6,930 nucleotides of DNA from an uncultured Rhizobiaceae group bacterium (GTDB lineage Bacteria; Pseudomonadota; Alphaproteobacteria; Rhizobiales; Rhizobiaceae). Positions 1 through 6,550 of the stretch are shown piece after piece; within the stretch, counting starts at the first letter, position 1; each line of letters begins with the position of its first letter. The DNA is taken from contig CALDZZ010000210.1 in the NCBI GenBank assembly GCA_937944075.1, positions 1-6,930 of the forward strand. The letters run 5' to 3'. Under the pieces are notes generated by a model. It ran no database searches and was not told the origin of the DNA. It saw only the letters and a list, made by a program, of their open reading frames with translations. Position numbers and translations under genes: made by a program.

Positions 1-546
1 GTCTGGCTATCAAACATGTCTGCGAAGTATCTGAATACGGCTATTAATTTTCAAATTTCGGGTAATGACAACCTGACCAGAATGTTGGTGCGCGGAACAC
101 TGGATATTGCCGTGCTGTACTCTCCTGAGATCAGGCCAGGGCTTAATGTTGAACACATACTCGACGACATGCTGGTGTTGGTAACAGGTGATGAGACGGT
201 AAAAGAGATTTCTGAAGAACATTACATTTATTGTCAGTGGGGGCCAGAATTTGCCATTGCCCATTCGCGCTGGTTTCCTGGCTTGAAGCCGCCCCAGATT
301 TCCTTGCGCATTGGCACTTCAATACCGCAATATCTAATCAAGAACCGCAAATCTGCCTACATTCCCTACAGGATGGCTGATGACTATGTTGCTGATGGCA
401 GTCTGCACTTTATTGAGGGCGCACCATCCTTTCCGTTCCCTGCATATGCCCTCTGGACAACCAACAAAGGTGAGAGCAAGTTTGAGTTTGCATTAGAAGA
501 ATTGCGCAGGGCTGCCAGGGAAGCACCCTGGATTGAGCTTCGATAA
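1..546 (+). CDS. LysR-family transcriptional regulator, C-terminal part (5' end outside window)
   Basis: The frame is open from the first base to the TAA at 544-546, giving 181 residues of what must be a longer protein; the ATG at 16 is internal, not the start. The visible part resembles the effector-binding domain of LysR-type regulators. It has the stretch SGNDNLTRMLVRGTLDIAVL, where a ligand-sensing beta-strand/helix leads into the usual 'G-x-L-D-I-A-V' strand, then a 'RPGL..E.I..D.LVLV' segment, and a late 'P.RMADDYVADG' segment that fits the second half of the periplasmic-binding-protein-like fold. The N-terminal winged helix-turn-helix lies upstream of the window. It would act as a cytoplasmic DNA-binding activator or repressor. 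Its ligand and targets are unknown, and the adjacent patatin gene is separated from it by a possible terminator. The family call is fairly secure; the regulated pathway is not. Confidence 0.77.
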   Translation, partial: VWLSNMSAKYLNTAINFQISGNDNLTRMLVRGTLDIAVLYSPEIRPGLNVEHILDDMLVLVTGDETVKEISEEHYIYCQWGPEFAIAHSRWFPGLKPPQISLRIGTSIPQYLIKNRKSAYIPYRMADDYVADGSLHFIEGAPSFPFPAYALWTTNKGESKFEFALEELRRAAREAPWIELR

Positions 547-626
547 TGAATTAGTCTTAACCTGTAAGGTATTGATGAAATCCATTTTTGACGCTTTAAA
601 TTATTTCCAAAATCCAGTATTTAACT

Positions 627-658
627 CACAAGAGAGTTTCAAAACTCTGTGGTTTTTT
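627..658 (+). terminator. Candidate intrinsic terminator after the LysR gene
   Basis: A perfect inverted repeat AGAGTTT (633-639) / AAACTCT (642-648) can be lengthened by CACA (627-630) pairing with TGTG (648-651) across a small bulge. It is followed by six Ts at 653-658. The stem is AT-rich, so the termination strength is doubtful. It lies 80 bases after the LysR stop and its T-run ends immediately before the GGAAG ribosome binding site (659-663) of the next gene, so it could also act as an attenuator or mask translation initiation. Confidence 0.42.
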
Positions 659-671
659 GGAAGTGGGTGTC

Positions 672-1790
672 ATGAAATTCAAATACTGCACAAAGATTAT
701 TGGTCTTTTGTTCCTGTCAGTATTTATTGCTGCGTGCGCAACGCGCCCTGATGAAGATACATCCATTAGAACCATAGTTCCAATTGATGCAGTCGATACG
801 ACGCGATCTGTCAACGTTCCGCAACAGTGGTCGCAGGATAGTAATCACTCAATCATTGCCTTTTCTGCAGGAGGTGCAGACGGTGCTTTTGGTGCTGGTG
901 TTATTGCGGGCTGGACTCAAAAAGGGAACCGCCCGGAATTTGATGTTGTGACTGGTGTTTCAACTGGTGGTCTTTTGGCGGTTCTTACATTTCTAGGGCC
1001 ACAGTATGATGCGCTGGCCAAGGAGCTTTATACCAATCAGACCAATGACAAGATTTTTAAAAATCGTGGCCTTAATGGTATTTTCTCTGACAGTTTATAC
1101 GATAACACCCCGCTTAAATCACAAATTGAGAAATATGTGGATGCCGCGATGCTTGCCAAAATCGCCAGAGAACATGAAAAAGGGCGCCGTCTTTATATTG
1201 CAACAACCAATCTTGATGCAGGGCAATTGGTCATATGGGACATGGGGAAAATCGCCATGGGTGGCAGAACCAATCCGGTGCAGCATTTTCAAAAGGTTTT
1301 GAGAGCTTCAGCAGCAGTGCCAGGTTTTTTTCCTCCCGTTTACATCAAACCGCAAAAAGGTGTGCAACTCAGGCAGGCTCATGTTGATGGTGGGGTTAAG
1401 GAACCAATTTTGTATTCAACCTTCATGGGGCGATCATCTGCCCGGCAAAAGGATTTATATATCATTGTGAATGGTACAACCAAACGGTTCAATGATTCAA
1501 ACCCTGTTCAGCCAAATTTGGCGAGTATTGCCCAGAAAACAATCTTTGAGCTTATGCGGGAATTGCAATCGGATACGATTTTCCGGCATTATTCCAGAGT
1601 TAAAAACTCAGGCGTCAAATTTCACCTTACTTCAATACCGGATGATGTTCCTGTATCTGACAAGTCACTCGATTTTGACCCGCAACGCATGCAGGCACTT
1701 TATGAAGCTGGATTTTCCTTGGGCTTGCAAGGCCCTGAAAACTGGGAAACCAAGCCACCAAGTGTTTTGCGTGAGGCTAATGCTGAATAA
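672..1790 (+). CDS. Patatin-like phospholipase, predicted lipoprotein
   Basis: The 372-residue protein has the patatin Ser-Asp hydrolase signature. A glycine-rich oxyanion-hole region SAGGADGAFGAG is at about 65-76, the nucleophile motif GVSTG at 95-99 gives Ser97, and the catalytic DGG at 239-241 gives Asp239. Family members hydrolyse acyl esters of phospholipids or related lipids. The N-terminus is a lipoprotein signal: Lys2/Lys4, a hydrophobic stretch from about 9, and a lipobox I-A-A-C with Cys22 as the probable lipidated residue, so the enzyme is expected to be membrane-anchored outside the cytoplasm. I start at ATG 672 because GGAAG at 659-663 is 8 bases upstream and the signal peptide is then well formed; an in-frame TTG at 657 would add five residues and lacks such a site. 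The gene converges on the DUF1638 gene with a 3-base gap. Its lipid substrate and any link to the methyltransferase genes are unknown. Confidence 0.88.
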   Translation: MKFKYCTKIIGLLFLSVFIAACATRPDEDTSIRTIVPIDAVDTTRSVNVPQQWSQDSNHSIIAFSAGGADGAFGAGVIAGWTQKGNRPEFDVVTGVSTGGLLAVLTFLGPQYDALAKELYTNQTNDKIFKNRGLNGIFSDSLYDNTPLKSQIEKYVDAAMLAKIAREHEKGRRLYIATTNLDAGQLVIWDMGKIAMGGRTNPVQHFQKVLRASAAVPGFFPPVYIKPQKGVQLRQAHVDGGVKEPILYSTFMGRSSARQKDLYIIVNGTTKRFNDSNPVQPNLASIAQKTIFELMRELQSDTIFRHYSRVKNSGVKFHLTSIPDDVPVSDKSLDFDPQRMQALYEAGFSLGLQGPENWETKPPSVLREANAE

Positions 1791-1793
1791 AAA

Positions 1794-2414
1794 TCAAGGT
1801 TTATCATTCCCAAGTGGAACAATGGCATCTAGCAGGTCGCCATATCCTGTGTATTTGTATTCATATTCGAGCCCAAGAAATTCTGCAGCCTCTCTTGCTT
1901 TCTGCTCAAGTTCGCGATCTTGAGTTTGAGCAAGGTAAAGTGCCTTGGTGTAATGTGCGAAATACATTTCACGCAGTTCAGGATGTTTATCCAGACCAAG
2001 GGGCCGTTTCATGAATGTTTCAAAATGACGTGCCAGAAAATCTGTAATGAAAAAGGTGGTCAGATAATCACCATCTGCCTCTTCAAAGTTTTTATTGCCC
2101 ATATAAAATGAAAAACAGTGCGGTCCTTTGATGCGTTCGACATTATGTTTTTGACAGATTTTGTCGAGTTCTCCACCAGTACCGCAGTCGGCGTAGCCTA
2201 CAAAAATGTTTTCAAACCCATCTGCCCGTGCTTTTATTATGGCCTTGTCCATTTCAGGAGCAATATGTTCAGGATGATGGTGATAGGATGCGGGCAAACA
2301 CTTCAGGTCTATATGATCAAAGCCAAGTTGCTGGTTCACTGCCATGACTTCGCGCGCAATCATGCCACAGGCTATGATACGCAACTTCGGGGCAGGGTGG
2401 CTGTTATCTGACAC
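1794..2414 (-). CDS. DUF1638 family protein
   Basis: With the start chosen here the protein has 206 residues. It matches the DUF1638 pattern as I know it: 'LRIIACGMIAREV' near the N-terminus (11-23), 'YHHHPE' (44-49), the hallmark 'VGYADCGTGGELD' (72-84), 'GPHCFSFY' (97-104) and 'TTFFITDFLARHF' (119-131). Four cysteines (16, 39, 77, 100) and a histidine cluster (45-47) fall in these blocks and could bind metal or cofactor, but that is inference. The function is not established; members are often found near MttB-type methyltransferase and corrinoid protein genes, as here. Start choice: the longest frame begins at ATG 2486, but that ATG is the loop of an intrinsic terminator. The GTG at 2414-2412 has GAGG 8 bases upstream on the minus strand and begins just before the conserved domain. 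The upstream corrinoid gene is on the same strand, so the two may be co-transcribed by readthrough. Confidence 0.82.
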   Translation of the reverse strand: MSDNSHPAPKLRIIACGMIAREVMAVNQQLGFDHIDLKCLPASYHHHPEHIAPEMDKAIIKARADGFENIFVGYADCGTGGELDKICQKHNVERIKGPHCFSFYMGNKNFEEADGDYLTTFFITDFLARHFETFMKRPLGLDKHPELREMYFAHYTKALYLAQTQDRELEQKAREAAEFLGLEYEYKYTGYGDLLDAIVPLGNDKP

Positions 2415-2471
2415 CTTTTGAACCTCATGTCTTGATTCATATTTATCAAGTGATTGCTTGTAGTATATCAC

Positions 2472-2494
2472 AAAAAAGGGCGCCATGGGCGCCC
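2472..2494 (-). terminator. Strong intrinsic terminator behind the corrinoid protein gene
   Basis: Read on the minus strand, GGGCGCC (2494-2488) and GGCGCCC (2484-2478) form a perfect seven-base GC stem around a three-base loop CAT, followed directly by six Ts (2477-2472). It begins 26 bases after the corrinoid gene stop and ends 57 bases before the proposed DUF1638 start. This should end most corrinoid-gene transcripts and limit DUF1638 expression to readthrough or a separate promoter. Confidence 0.9.
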
Positions 2495-2520
2495 GTTTAA
2501 ATTCATGCGTTCAAGTTGAT

Positions 2521-3225
2521 TTAACCTGCAGCCATTTGGTTGTGCTTCTTGGCCATGAATTCTTTTGCAGTTTCAACCGCAACCGCAGCATCCCTGCAAT
2601 AAGCGTCAGCACCGATGGCAGAGCCAAATTCTTCATTTAGTGGCGCACCACCAACCAGAATCGTGTGGTCATCACGAATGCCTTTTTCAATCATCGTATC
2701 GATAACGACCTTCATGTATGGCATTGTTGTTGTGAGAAGAGCAGACATGCCCAGAATGTCAGGCTTATGCTCATCAATTGCTGCCAGGTATCCATCCACA
2801 TCTGTATTGATGCCAATGTCATGAACGTCAAAGCCGGCACCTTCCATCATCATGCCAACAAGGTTCTTGCCAATGTCGTGAATGTCACCTTTAACGGTTC
2901 CGATAACCATGGAGCCCAGTTTTGGAGCACCTGTTTCTGCCAATAGCGGGCGCAGTATGGTCATCCCGGATTTCATGGCATTCGCTGCCAGAAGAACTTC
3001 CGGAACAAACAGAATGCCATCGCGGAAGTCGATGCCAACAATACGCATGCCTTCTACAAGCGCTTTGGTCAGAACATCATATGGGGTCCATCCGCGCCCA
3101 AGAAGAATATTGGTACCTTCAACAATTTCTTCCTTCAGACCATCATAAAGATCGTCATGCATCTGGGCTACCAGTTCATCGTCGTCTAGCTCTGCTAGGA
3201 TGATTTCGTCTTCTTCTTCAGACAT
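2521..3225 (-). CDS. Corrinoid (B12-binding) methyltransferase protein, MttC/MtbC type
   Basis: This 234-residue protein has the two-domain layout of the small corrinoid proteins that carry the methyl group in MttB/MtmB/MtbB-type systems. An N-terminal helical cap spans about 18-95 and includes 'GRGWTPYDVLTKAL' and 'FVPEVLLAANAMKSG'. A Rossmann-like B12-binding domain follows from about 104, with 'GTVKGDIHDIGKNLV' at 109-123. This contains DxHxxG (114-119), so His116 is the expected lower axial cobalt ligand. 'SALLTTTMPYM' (161-171) and 'VGGAP' (191-195) line the nucleotide-tail pocket in relatives. Its length is typical of the family. An acidic leader (residues 3-26) is somewhat long. GGAG lies 7 bases before the ATG. 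The cognate methyltransferase is likely the divergent gene at 4963-6537. It should shuttle methyl groups in the cytoplasm to a second methyltransferase not present here. Confidence 0.93.
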   Translation of the reverse strand: MSEEEDEIILAELDDDELVAQMHDDLYDGLKEEIVEGTNILLGRGWTPYDVLTKALVEGMRIVGIDFRDGILFVPEVLLAANAMKSGMTILRPLLAETGAPKLGSMVIGTVKGDIHDIGKNLVGMMMEGAGFDVHDIGINTDVDGYLAAIDEHKPDILGMSALLTTTMPYMKVVIDTMIEKGIRDDHTILVGGAPLNEEFGSAIGADAYCRDAAVAVETAKEFMAKKHNQMAAG

Positions 3226-3573
3226 GGGCTTTCTCCAAAACCGCGCAAGGCAATGCCTTGATTTTTAAAAACCATTCGAATCTTGGGGATTCAAACCTTC
3301 CTCCACATAGAATGCGGCATATTTTCCATTTAGCAAGCTAAAGTTAAATATCAGTTCCAAATTTACGACCAGAGCATAATAGTTTGCGACTTTCTTGATA
3401 TCCATTGCTTTTCAGTTTCGTATTCTGCCCACCATTTGTATATGTCCCAGCTTACGTTGTGTATGAAGCTTTGCCCAAAGGTGATATGTCTAAATTGTTG
3501 TTGAATTGTGGTTTTGAACCAGACATGATTAAGCAACTCATTGATAATATAAATGTTCAGCTGGAGAATTGTT
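3226..3573. promoter_or_regulatory. Divergent intergenic region between corrinoid and ASST-like genes
   Basis: These 348 bases separate two divergent genes and must hold promoters for both, but I cannot point to convincing -35/-10 pairs. What can be seen on the corrinoid side is a perfect 15-base palindrome (3246-3260), a small inverted repeat GAATC/GATTC (3278-3282, 3288-3292) and an orphan Shine-Dalgarno-like GGAGGAAGG on the minus strand (3304-3296). On the ASST side there is an AT-rich stretch around 3541-3553 that could be part of a -10 region. Short open frames here have no recognisable protein features. Confidence 0.5.
3246..3260. repeat. Perfect palindrome in the corrinoid gene leader
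   Basis: CAAGGCA (3246-3252) and TGCCTTG (3254-3260) are exact inverted copies around a single central base. It ends 20 bases from the corrinoid gene start codon and 9 bases from its GGAG ribosome binding site. It could be an operator for a dimeric repressor or a small hairpin in the 5' leader. Which of these applies, if either, cannot be told from sequence. Confidence 0.55.
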
Positions 3574-4767
3574 ATGTTTCGTTTTGTCTGTGGTCTCGCA
3601 CTTGGCCTTTCTGTTGCCAGCCATGCCTTTGCTTTTGACAAGTCAAATCTGGATATTGAAGTCTTGGTAAATGAGAAGGATAAGCACAATGGTGCAGACC
3701 TGCTCTTTACACTGTTTCAAGTGCAGCCAAAGGGTGACACATCTGCACCTGCACGCGTTGGTTCTGTCGTGAGAATGAGCAGAGATGGTAAACTTGAGGC
3801 TGTTCGGTCATTTCCCAAAGGAATTGTTTTTGATTTCAAGCAACAGCCAAATGGCATTTACACGTATCAAGCGGAAAATGGTTTTTTGGGGTCATGCAAA
3901 GGATTTAATCATGTTGTGATCCAGACCAACAGTGAACTTGAATATCAAAAACAACATGTCACCAAAGGTTTGGTACATACAAACAAACATGACTTTGATG
4001 TGCTTCCAAATGGCAACCATGTTTTGAATGCTTATGAACCTGTTCGCTCATCGAAAGGTGCCGAGTTTAACCGTAAAAGTGACTGTTTGCAGGATTCTGT
4101 TGTTCAAGAAATTACGCCGAAAGGTAAGGTTGTTTTCGAGTGGCATGCTCTTGAGAATTACACAACGAACCAAACGTTTTACAAGAGAGATCGTGGTGAT
4201 TACATTCACCTTAACTCGACTGATCTCAGTGATGATGGTAAGATATACCTCTTCTCACTCTTCGGATACTCGCAAGTTGCGGTTGTTTCCAGAAACACGG
4301 CTGAATTGATTGGTACGCTTGGTAATGGCGGGACATTCAAGTTCGTCGACGACCCTCTTAATGGATTTTGTGGATCCCACCAGGCAGAATGGACAGCTGA
4401 GAACAGAGTTTTGTTATTTGATAACGGCCACCCGAAGCGTTGCGGTGAAACTGAGAAGAAACGCGATTATTCTCGTGCTGTAGAATATCAGTTGGATTTT
4501 GAAGCAATGACCGCGACCAAGGTCTGGTCTTATGAACGTAAGGACATTCACGGAAAGATTGCTGGTGGTGCGACCAGACTTTCAAATGGAAATACAATCA
4601 TTGCGTGGGGTGCACACTCAAAAAATCTTGAGACTGCTCCATCTTTTACAGAGGTTACGCCCCAAGGTGAGGTTGTCTGGGAAGCGCGCGCTAAACTGGA
4701 TTATGAAAAGCTGTTACCTGAAAAGAGAACACCAAGAACCTACAGAATTTATACTGCAAACCAGTAA
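3574..4767 (+). CDS. Exported arylsulfotransferase (ASST)-like protein
   Basis: The 397-residue protein begins with a signal peptide: Arg3, a hydrophobic core and an A-F-A cleavage site after residue 20, so it is expected in the periplasm. The mature part shows the repeated strand pattern and conserved blocks of the ASST beta-propeller family: 'HDFDVLPNGNHVL' (139-151), 'DYIHLNSTD' (209-217), 'CGSHQAEW' (266-273) followed by 'LLFDNGH' (280-286), 'SRAVEYQLD' (300-308) and 'GGATRLSNGNTIIAWG' (331-346). Characterised ASSTs move a sulfuryl group between phenolic compounds through a histidine; His139, His212 and His269 match the conserved histidine positions in order, though exact equivalence to E. 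coli AssT is inferred. Four mature cysteines (108, 171, 266, 290) could form disulfides. The start at 3574 is preferred over ATG 3553 because GGAG lies 8 bases upstream and the signal peptide then begins cleanly. The true substrate is unknown, and a non-catalytic propeller is possible. Confidence 0.83.
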   Translation: MFRFVCGLALGLSVASHAFAFDKSNLDIEVLVNEKDKHNGADLLFTLFQVQPKGDTSAPARVGSVVRMSRDGKLEAVRSFPKGIVFDFKQQPNGIYTYQAENGFLGSCKGFNHVVIQTNSELEYQKQHVTKGLVHTNKHDFDVLPNGNHVLNAYEPVRSSKGAEFNRKSDCLQDSVVQEITPKGKVVFEWHALENYTTNQTFYKRDRGDYIHLNSTDLSDDGKIYLFSLFGYSQVAVVSRNTAELIGTLGNGGTFKFVDDPLNGFCGSHQAEWTAENRVLLFDNGHPKRCGETEKKRDYSRAVEYQLDFEAMTATKVWSYERKDIHGKIAGGATRLSNGNTIIAWGAHSKNLETAPSFTEVTPQGEVVWEARAKLDYEKLLPEKRTPRTYRIYTANQ

Positions 4768-4845
4768 TTATTTATTCCATGCCATAATATGATTGATTGG
4801 TAGTTTGGGTTGCCTCCAGTATGTGTGTTCTGGAAGGATAGAAGC

Positions 4846-4858
4846 TTTGACAGTCAAA
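4846..4858. repeat. Perfect inverted repeat TTTGAC-A-GTCAAA
   Basis: A 13-base palindrome with one central base lies in the region upstream of the MttB-type gene, 104 bases before its start codon. It contains a TGACA half-site that recurs at 4889-4893 and 4904-4908 and, inverted, at 4922-4926. It is a candidate operator for a dimeric regulator; no specific regulator can be assigned. Confidence 0.5.
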
Positions 4859-4866
4859 TGCCATAT

Positions 4867-4885
4867 TGCGCCAGCGTTTGGCGCA
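4867..4885. repeat. Inverted repeat TGCGCCA/TGGCGCA
   Basis: Seven-base perfect arms (4867-4873 and 4879-4885) flank a five-base spacer, and imperfect pairing continues a few bases outward. There is no T-run directly after it, so it is a poor intrinsic terminator for the ASST-like gene. It sits among other repeats in the MttB-gene control region and may be an operator or a hairpin in the leader. Confidence 0.5.
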
Positions 4886-4888
4886 TTG

Positions 4889-4926
4889 TGACAGTCTGGT
4901 TTTTGACACTAGAATAAATATTGTCA
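4889..4926. promoter_or_regulatory. TGACA half-site cluster upstream of the MttB-type gene
   Basis: TGACA occurs at 4889-4893 and 4904-4908, with its inverse TGTCA at 4922-4926. The last two form a spaced inverted repeat with 13 bases between. The copy at 4903-4908 reads TTGACA, identical to the consensus -35 hexamer, but I find no good -10 at 16-18 bases. The region could be promoter, operator or both. Confidence 0.35.
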
Positions 4927-4962
4927 TGAGTAATCTCGATAATAATTCTTGAGGATTAGGCT

Positions 4963-6537
4963 ATGAGCGTAGAAGAACAATCTGGCGAAGCTGCACCTGC
5001 ACGTGGCAGAAGAAGCAGGGGCGGTGGTGGCGGTGCAGCCGGACGCAGGCAGGCCCGTGGCGGACTTAATCTTAAATCATTACCCTATATTCATCGCCAA
5101 CTTGAGCCGACTGATATTTTAAGTCTTGAAGCGATAGAAATCATTGAAAGCAATGCTGATACACTCATGGAAGAAGTGGGCGTTGTGTATTCAGAAGATG
5201 AAGAAGCGCTGCAAATGTGGAAAGACGCAGGGGCAGATGTTCAAGGCGAGCGGGTTCATTTTCCCAAAGGTTTGTGCCGCGAGTTGATGAAGACAGCACC
5301 TTCAAGCTTCACACAACATGCGCGCAATCCTGAGCGTAACGTTGAAATTGGTGGTAATACTACCGTTTTTGCACCTGTTTACGGGCCACCATTCGTAAGA
5401 GACCTTGATGGCGAAAGACGCTATGCAACAATTGAGGACTTTCAGAATTTTGTGAAGCTGGCGTATATGGCGCCAGCGATGCATCACTCTGGTGGAACCG
5501 TTTGTGAGCCATGTGATATTGCTGTCAACAAGCGGCATCTTGATATGCTTTATGCACACATCAAATATTCAGATAAACCGTTTATGGGTTCTGTGACTGC
5601 GCCTGAGCGGGCAGAAGATACAGTGGAGATGGTGAAAATCCTTTTTGGTGAAGACTTTGTTGATCAACATTGTGTGCTGGTCAGTCTGATTAATTGCAAC
5701 TCTCCAATGACATTGGACGGAACAATGTTGGGTGCGCTTAAAGTTTATGCACGCGCCAATCAGGCTTCGATTGTTTCTCCTTTTATCGTTGGCGGTGCAA
5801 TGTCACCGGTTACTGTTGCCGGAACGCTTACCCAGGTTTTGTGTGAAGCGACTTCTGCTGTTGCTTTTTCACAGCTTTGTCGTCCAGGTTCTCCTGTAAT
5901 CATGGGTACGTTTGCAACGTCAATTTCAATGCAGACCGGAGCCCCGTCATTTGGCACACCAGAACCTGGTCAGGTTTTGATGGGTGCTGCACAATTTGCA
6001 CGCCGCTATAATCTGCCTTTCCGATCTGGCGGCTCGCTCACAGGAGCAAAAGTGCCGGACGCTCAGGCCGCCTATGACAGCGCCAATACGCTATGGCCTG
6101 CAATGGCGGGTGGCGTGAATTTCATGCTGCATGCGGCCGGGTGGCTGGAAGGTGGTCTTGTATCCTCGTTTGACAAATTCATAATGGATTGCGATCAGCT
6201 TGCCGCCCAGCAAAAGATGGCTGCTGGGATTGACATGAGTGAAAACGGGCAGGCCATGGATGCCATTCGTGAAGTAGGGCCGGGCAGTCATTACCTTGGT
6301 TGTGATCATACCCAGAACAATTTCGAGACTGCATTTTTTGCTTCTACTGTTGCCGACAACAATTCGTTTGAGCAATGGGAAGTTGAGGGGTGTCTCAGGA
6401 ATGAACAAAGAGCCAACAAGATTGCACGGAACTGGCTCGAGAATTATCAGGCGCCTCATCTTGATCCCGAGATTGACGAAAAGATCAAGGCCTTCATCAA
6501 AGACAAGAAGGACTCAATGCCGGATGCTTTCACCTGA
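4963..6537 (+). CDS. MttB-superfamily (trimethylamine methyltransferase family) corrinoid-dependent methyltransferase, no pyrrolysine
   Basis: The 524-residue protein matches the MttB superfamily over residues about 40-510. Recognisable blocks are 'FAPVYGPPFVRDLDGERRYATIEDF' split across 136-160, 'HHSGGTVCEP' (174-183), 'INCNSPMTLD' (243-252), 'GAMSPVTVAGTL' (278-289), 'RSGGSLTGAKVPDAQAAYDS' (354-373) and 'GVNFMLHAAGWLEGGL' (384-399). The frame has no internal TAG, so it belongs to the large group without pyrrolysine. A characterised member of that group, MtgB, demethylates glycine betaine; the substrate here is unknown and could be another quaternary amine. It should transfer a methyl group to Co(I) on the corrinoid protein encoded at 2521-3225. 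Residues 1-34 are an unusual Arg/Gly-rich tail (G-R-R-S-R-G then five Gly) with no homology to the barrel. The start is supported by GAGG 8 bases upstream. Upstream repeats suggest regulation. It may be in an operon with the next gene, 76 bases downstream. Confidence 0.93.
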   Translation: MSVEEQSGEAAPARGRRSRGGGGGAAGRRQARGGLNLKSLPYIHRQLEPTDILSLEAIEIIESNADTLMEEVGVVYSEDEEALQMWKDAGADVQGERVHFPKGLCRELMKTAPSSFTQHARNPERNVEIGGNTTVFAPVYGPPFVRDLDGERRYATIEDFQNFVKLAYMAPAMHHSGGTVCEPCDIAVNKRHLDMLYAHIKYSDKPFMGSVTAPERAEDTVEMVKILFGEDFVDQHCVLVSLINCNSPMTLDGTMLGALKVYARANQASIVSPFIVGGAMSPVTVAGTLTQVLCEATSAVAFSQLCRPGSPVIMGTFATSISMQTGAPSFGTPEPGQVLMGAAQFARRYNLPFRSGGSLTGAKVPDAQAAYDSANTLWPAMAGGVNFMLHAAGWLEGGLVSSFDKFIMDCDQLAAQQKMAAGIDMSENGQAMDAIREVGPGSHYLGCDHTQNNFETAFFASTVADNNSFEQWEVEGCLRNEQRANKIARNWLENYQAPHLDPEIDEKIKAFIKDKKDSMPDAFT

Positions 6538-6550
6538 AGTGAGAGACCAG

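Noticed and set aside
2882..3203. Plus-strand open frames opposite the corrinoid protein gene
   Set aside because: They are antisense shadows of a strongly supported coding region with the full DxHxxG corrinoid motif.
3271..3296. tRNA-like fragment (TTCGAATC followed by GGGGATTCAAA)
   Set aside because: No cloverleaf, anticodon arm or acceptor stem can be built on either strand.
3226..3400. Cobalamin riboswitch in the corrinoid gene leader
   Set aside because: I could not find the conserved B12-box sequence or a matching multi-stem layout; only small simple palindromes are present.
3405..3638. A plus-strand open frame in the divergent intergenic region, including an ATG at 3486
   Set aside because: It overlaps the supported ASST-like start in another frame, is rich in Cys and aromatic residues in its second half as expected of a shadow frame, and has no recognisable domain.
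3363..3689. A minus-strand open frame of 108 codons crossing the ASST-like start
   Set aside because: It overlaps the signal peptide region of a well-supported gene on the opposite strand and shows no family features.
4863..4905. Hairpin plus T-run as intrinsic terminator of the ASST-like gene
   Set aside because: The T-run (4900-4904) starts about 15 bases after the stem, too far for a standard intrinsic terminator.
4963..6537. Pyrrolysine-containing MttB
   Set aside because: The reading frame contains no in-frame TAG and ends with TGA; no pyl genes are visible.
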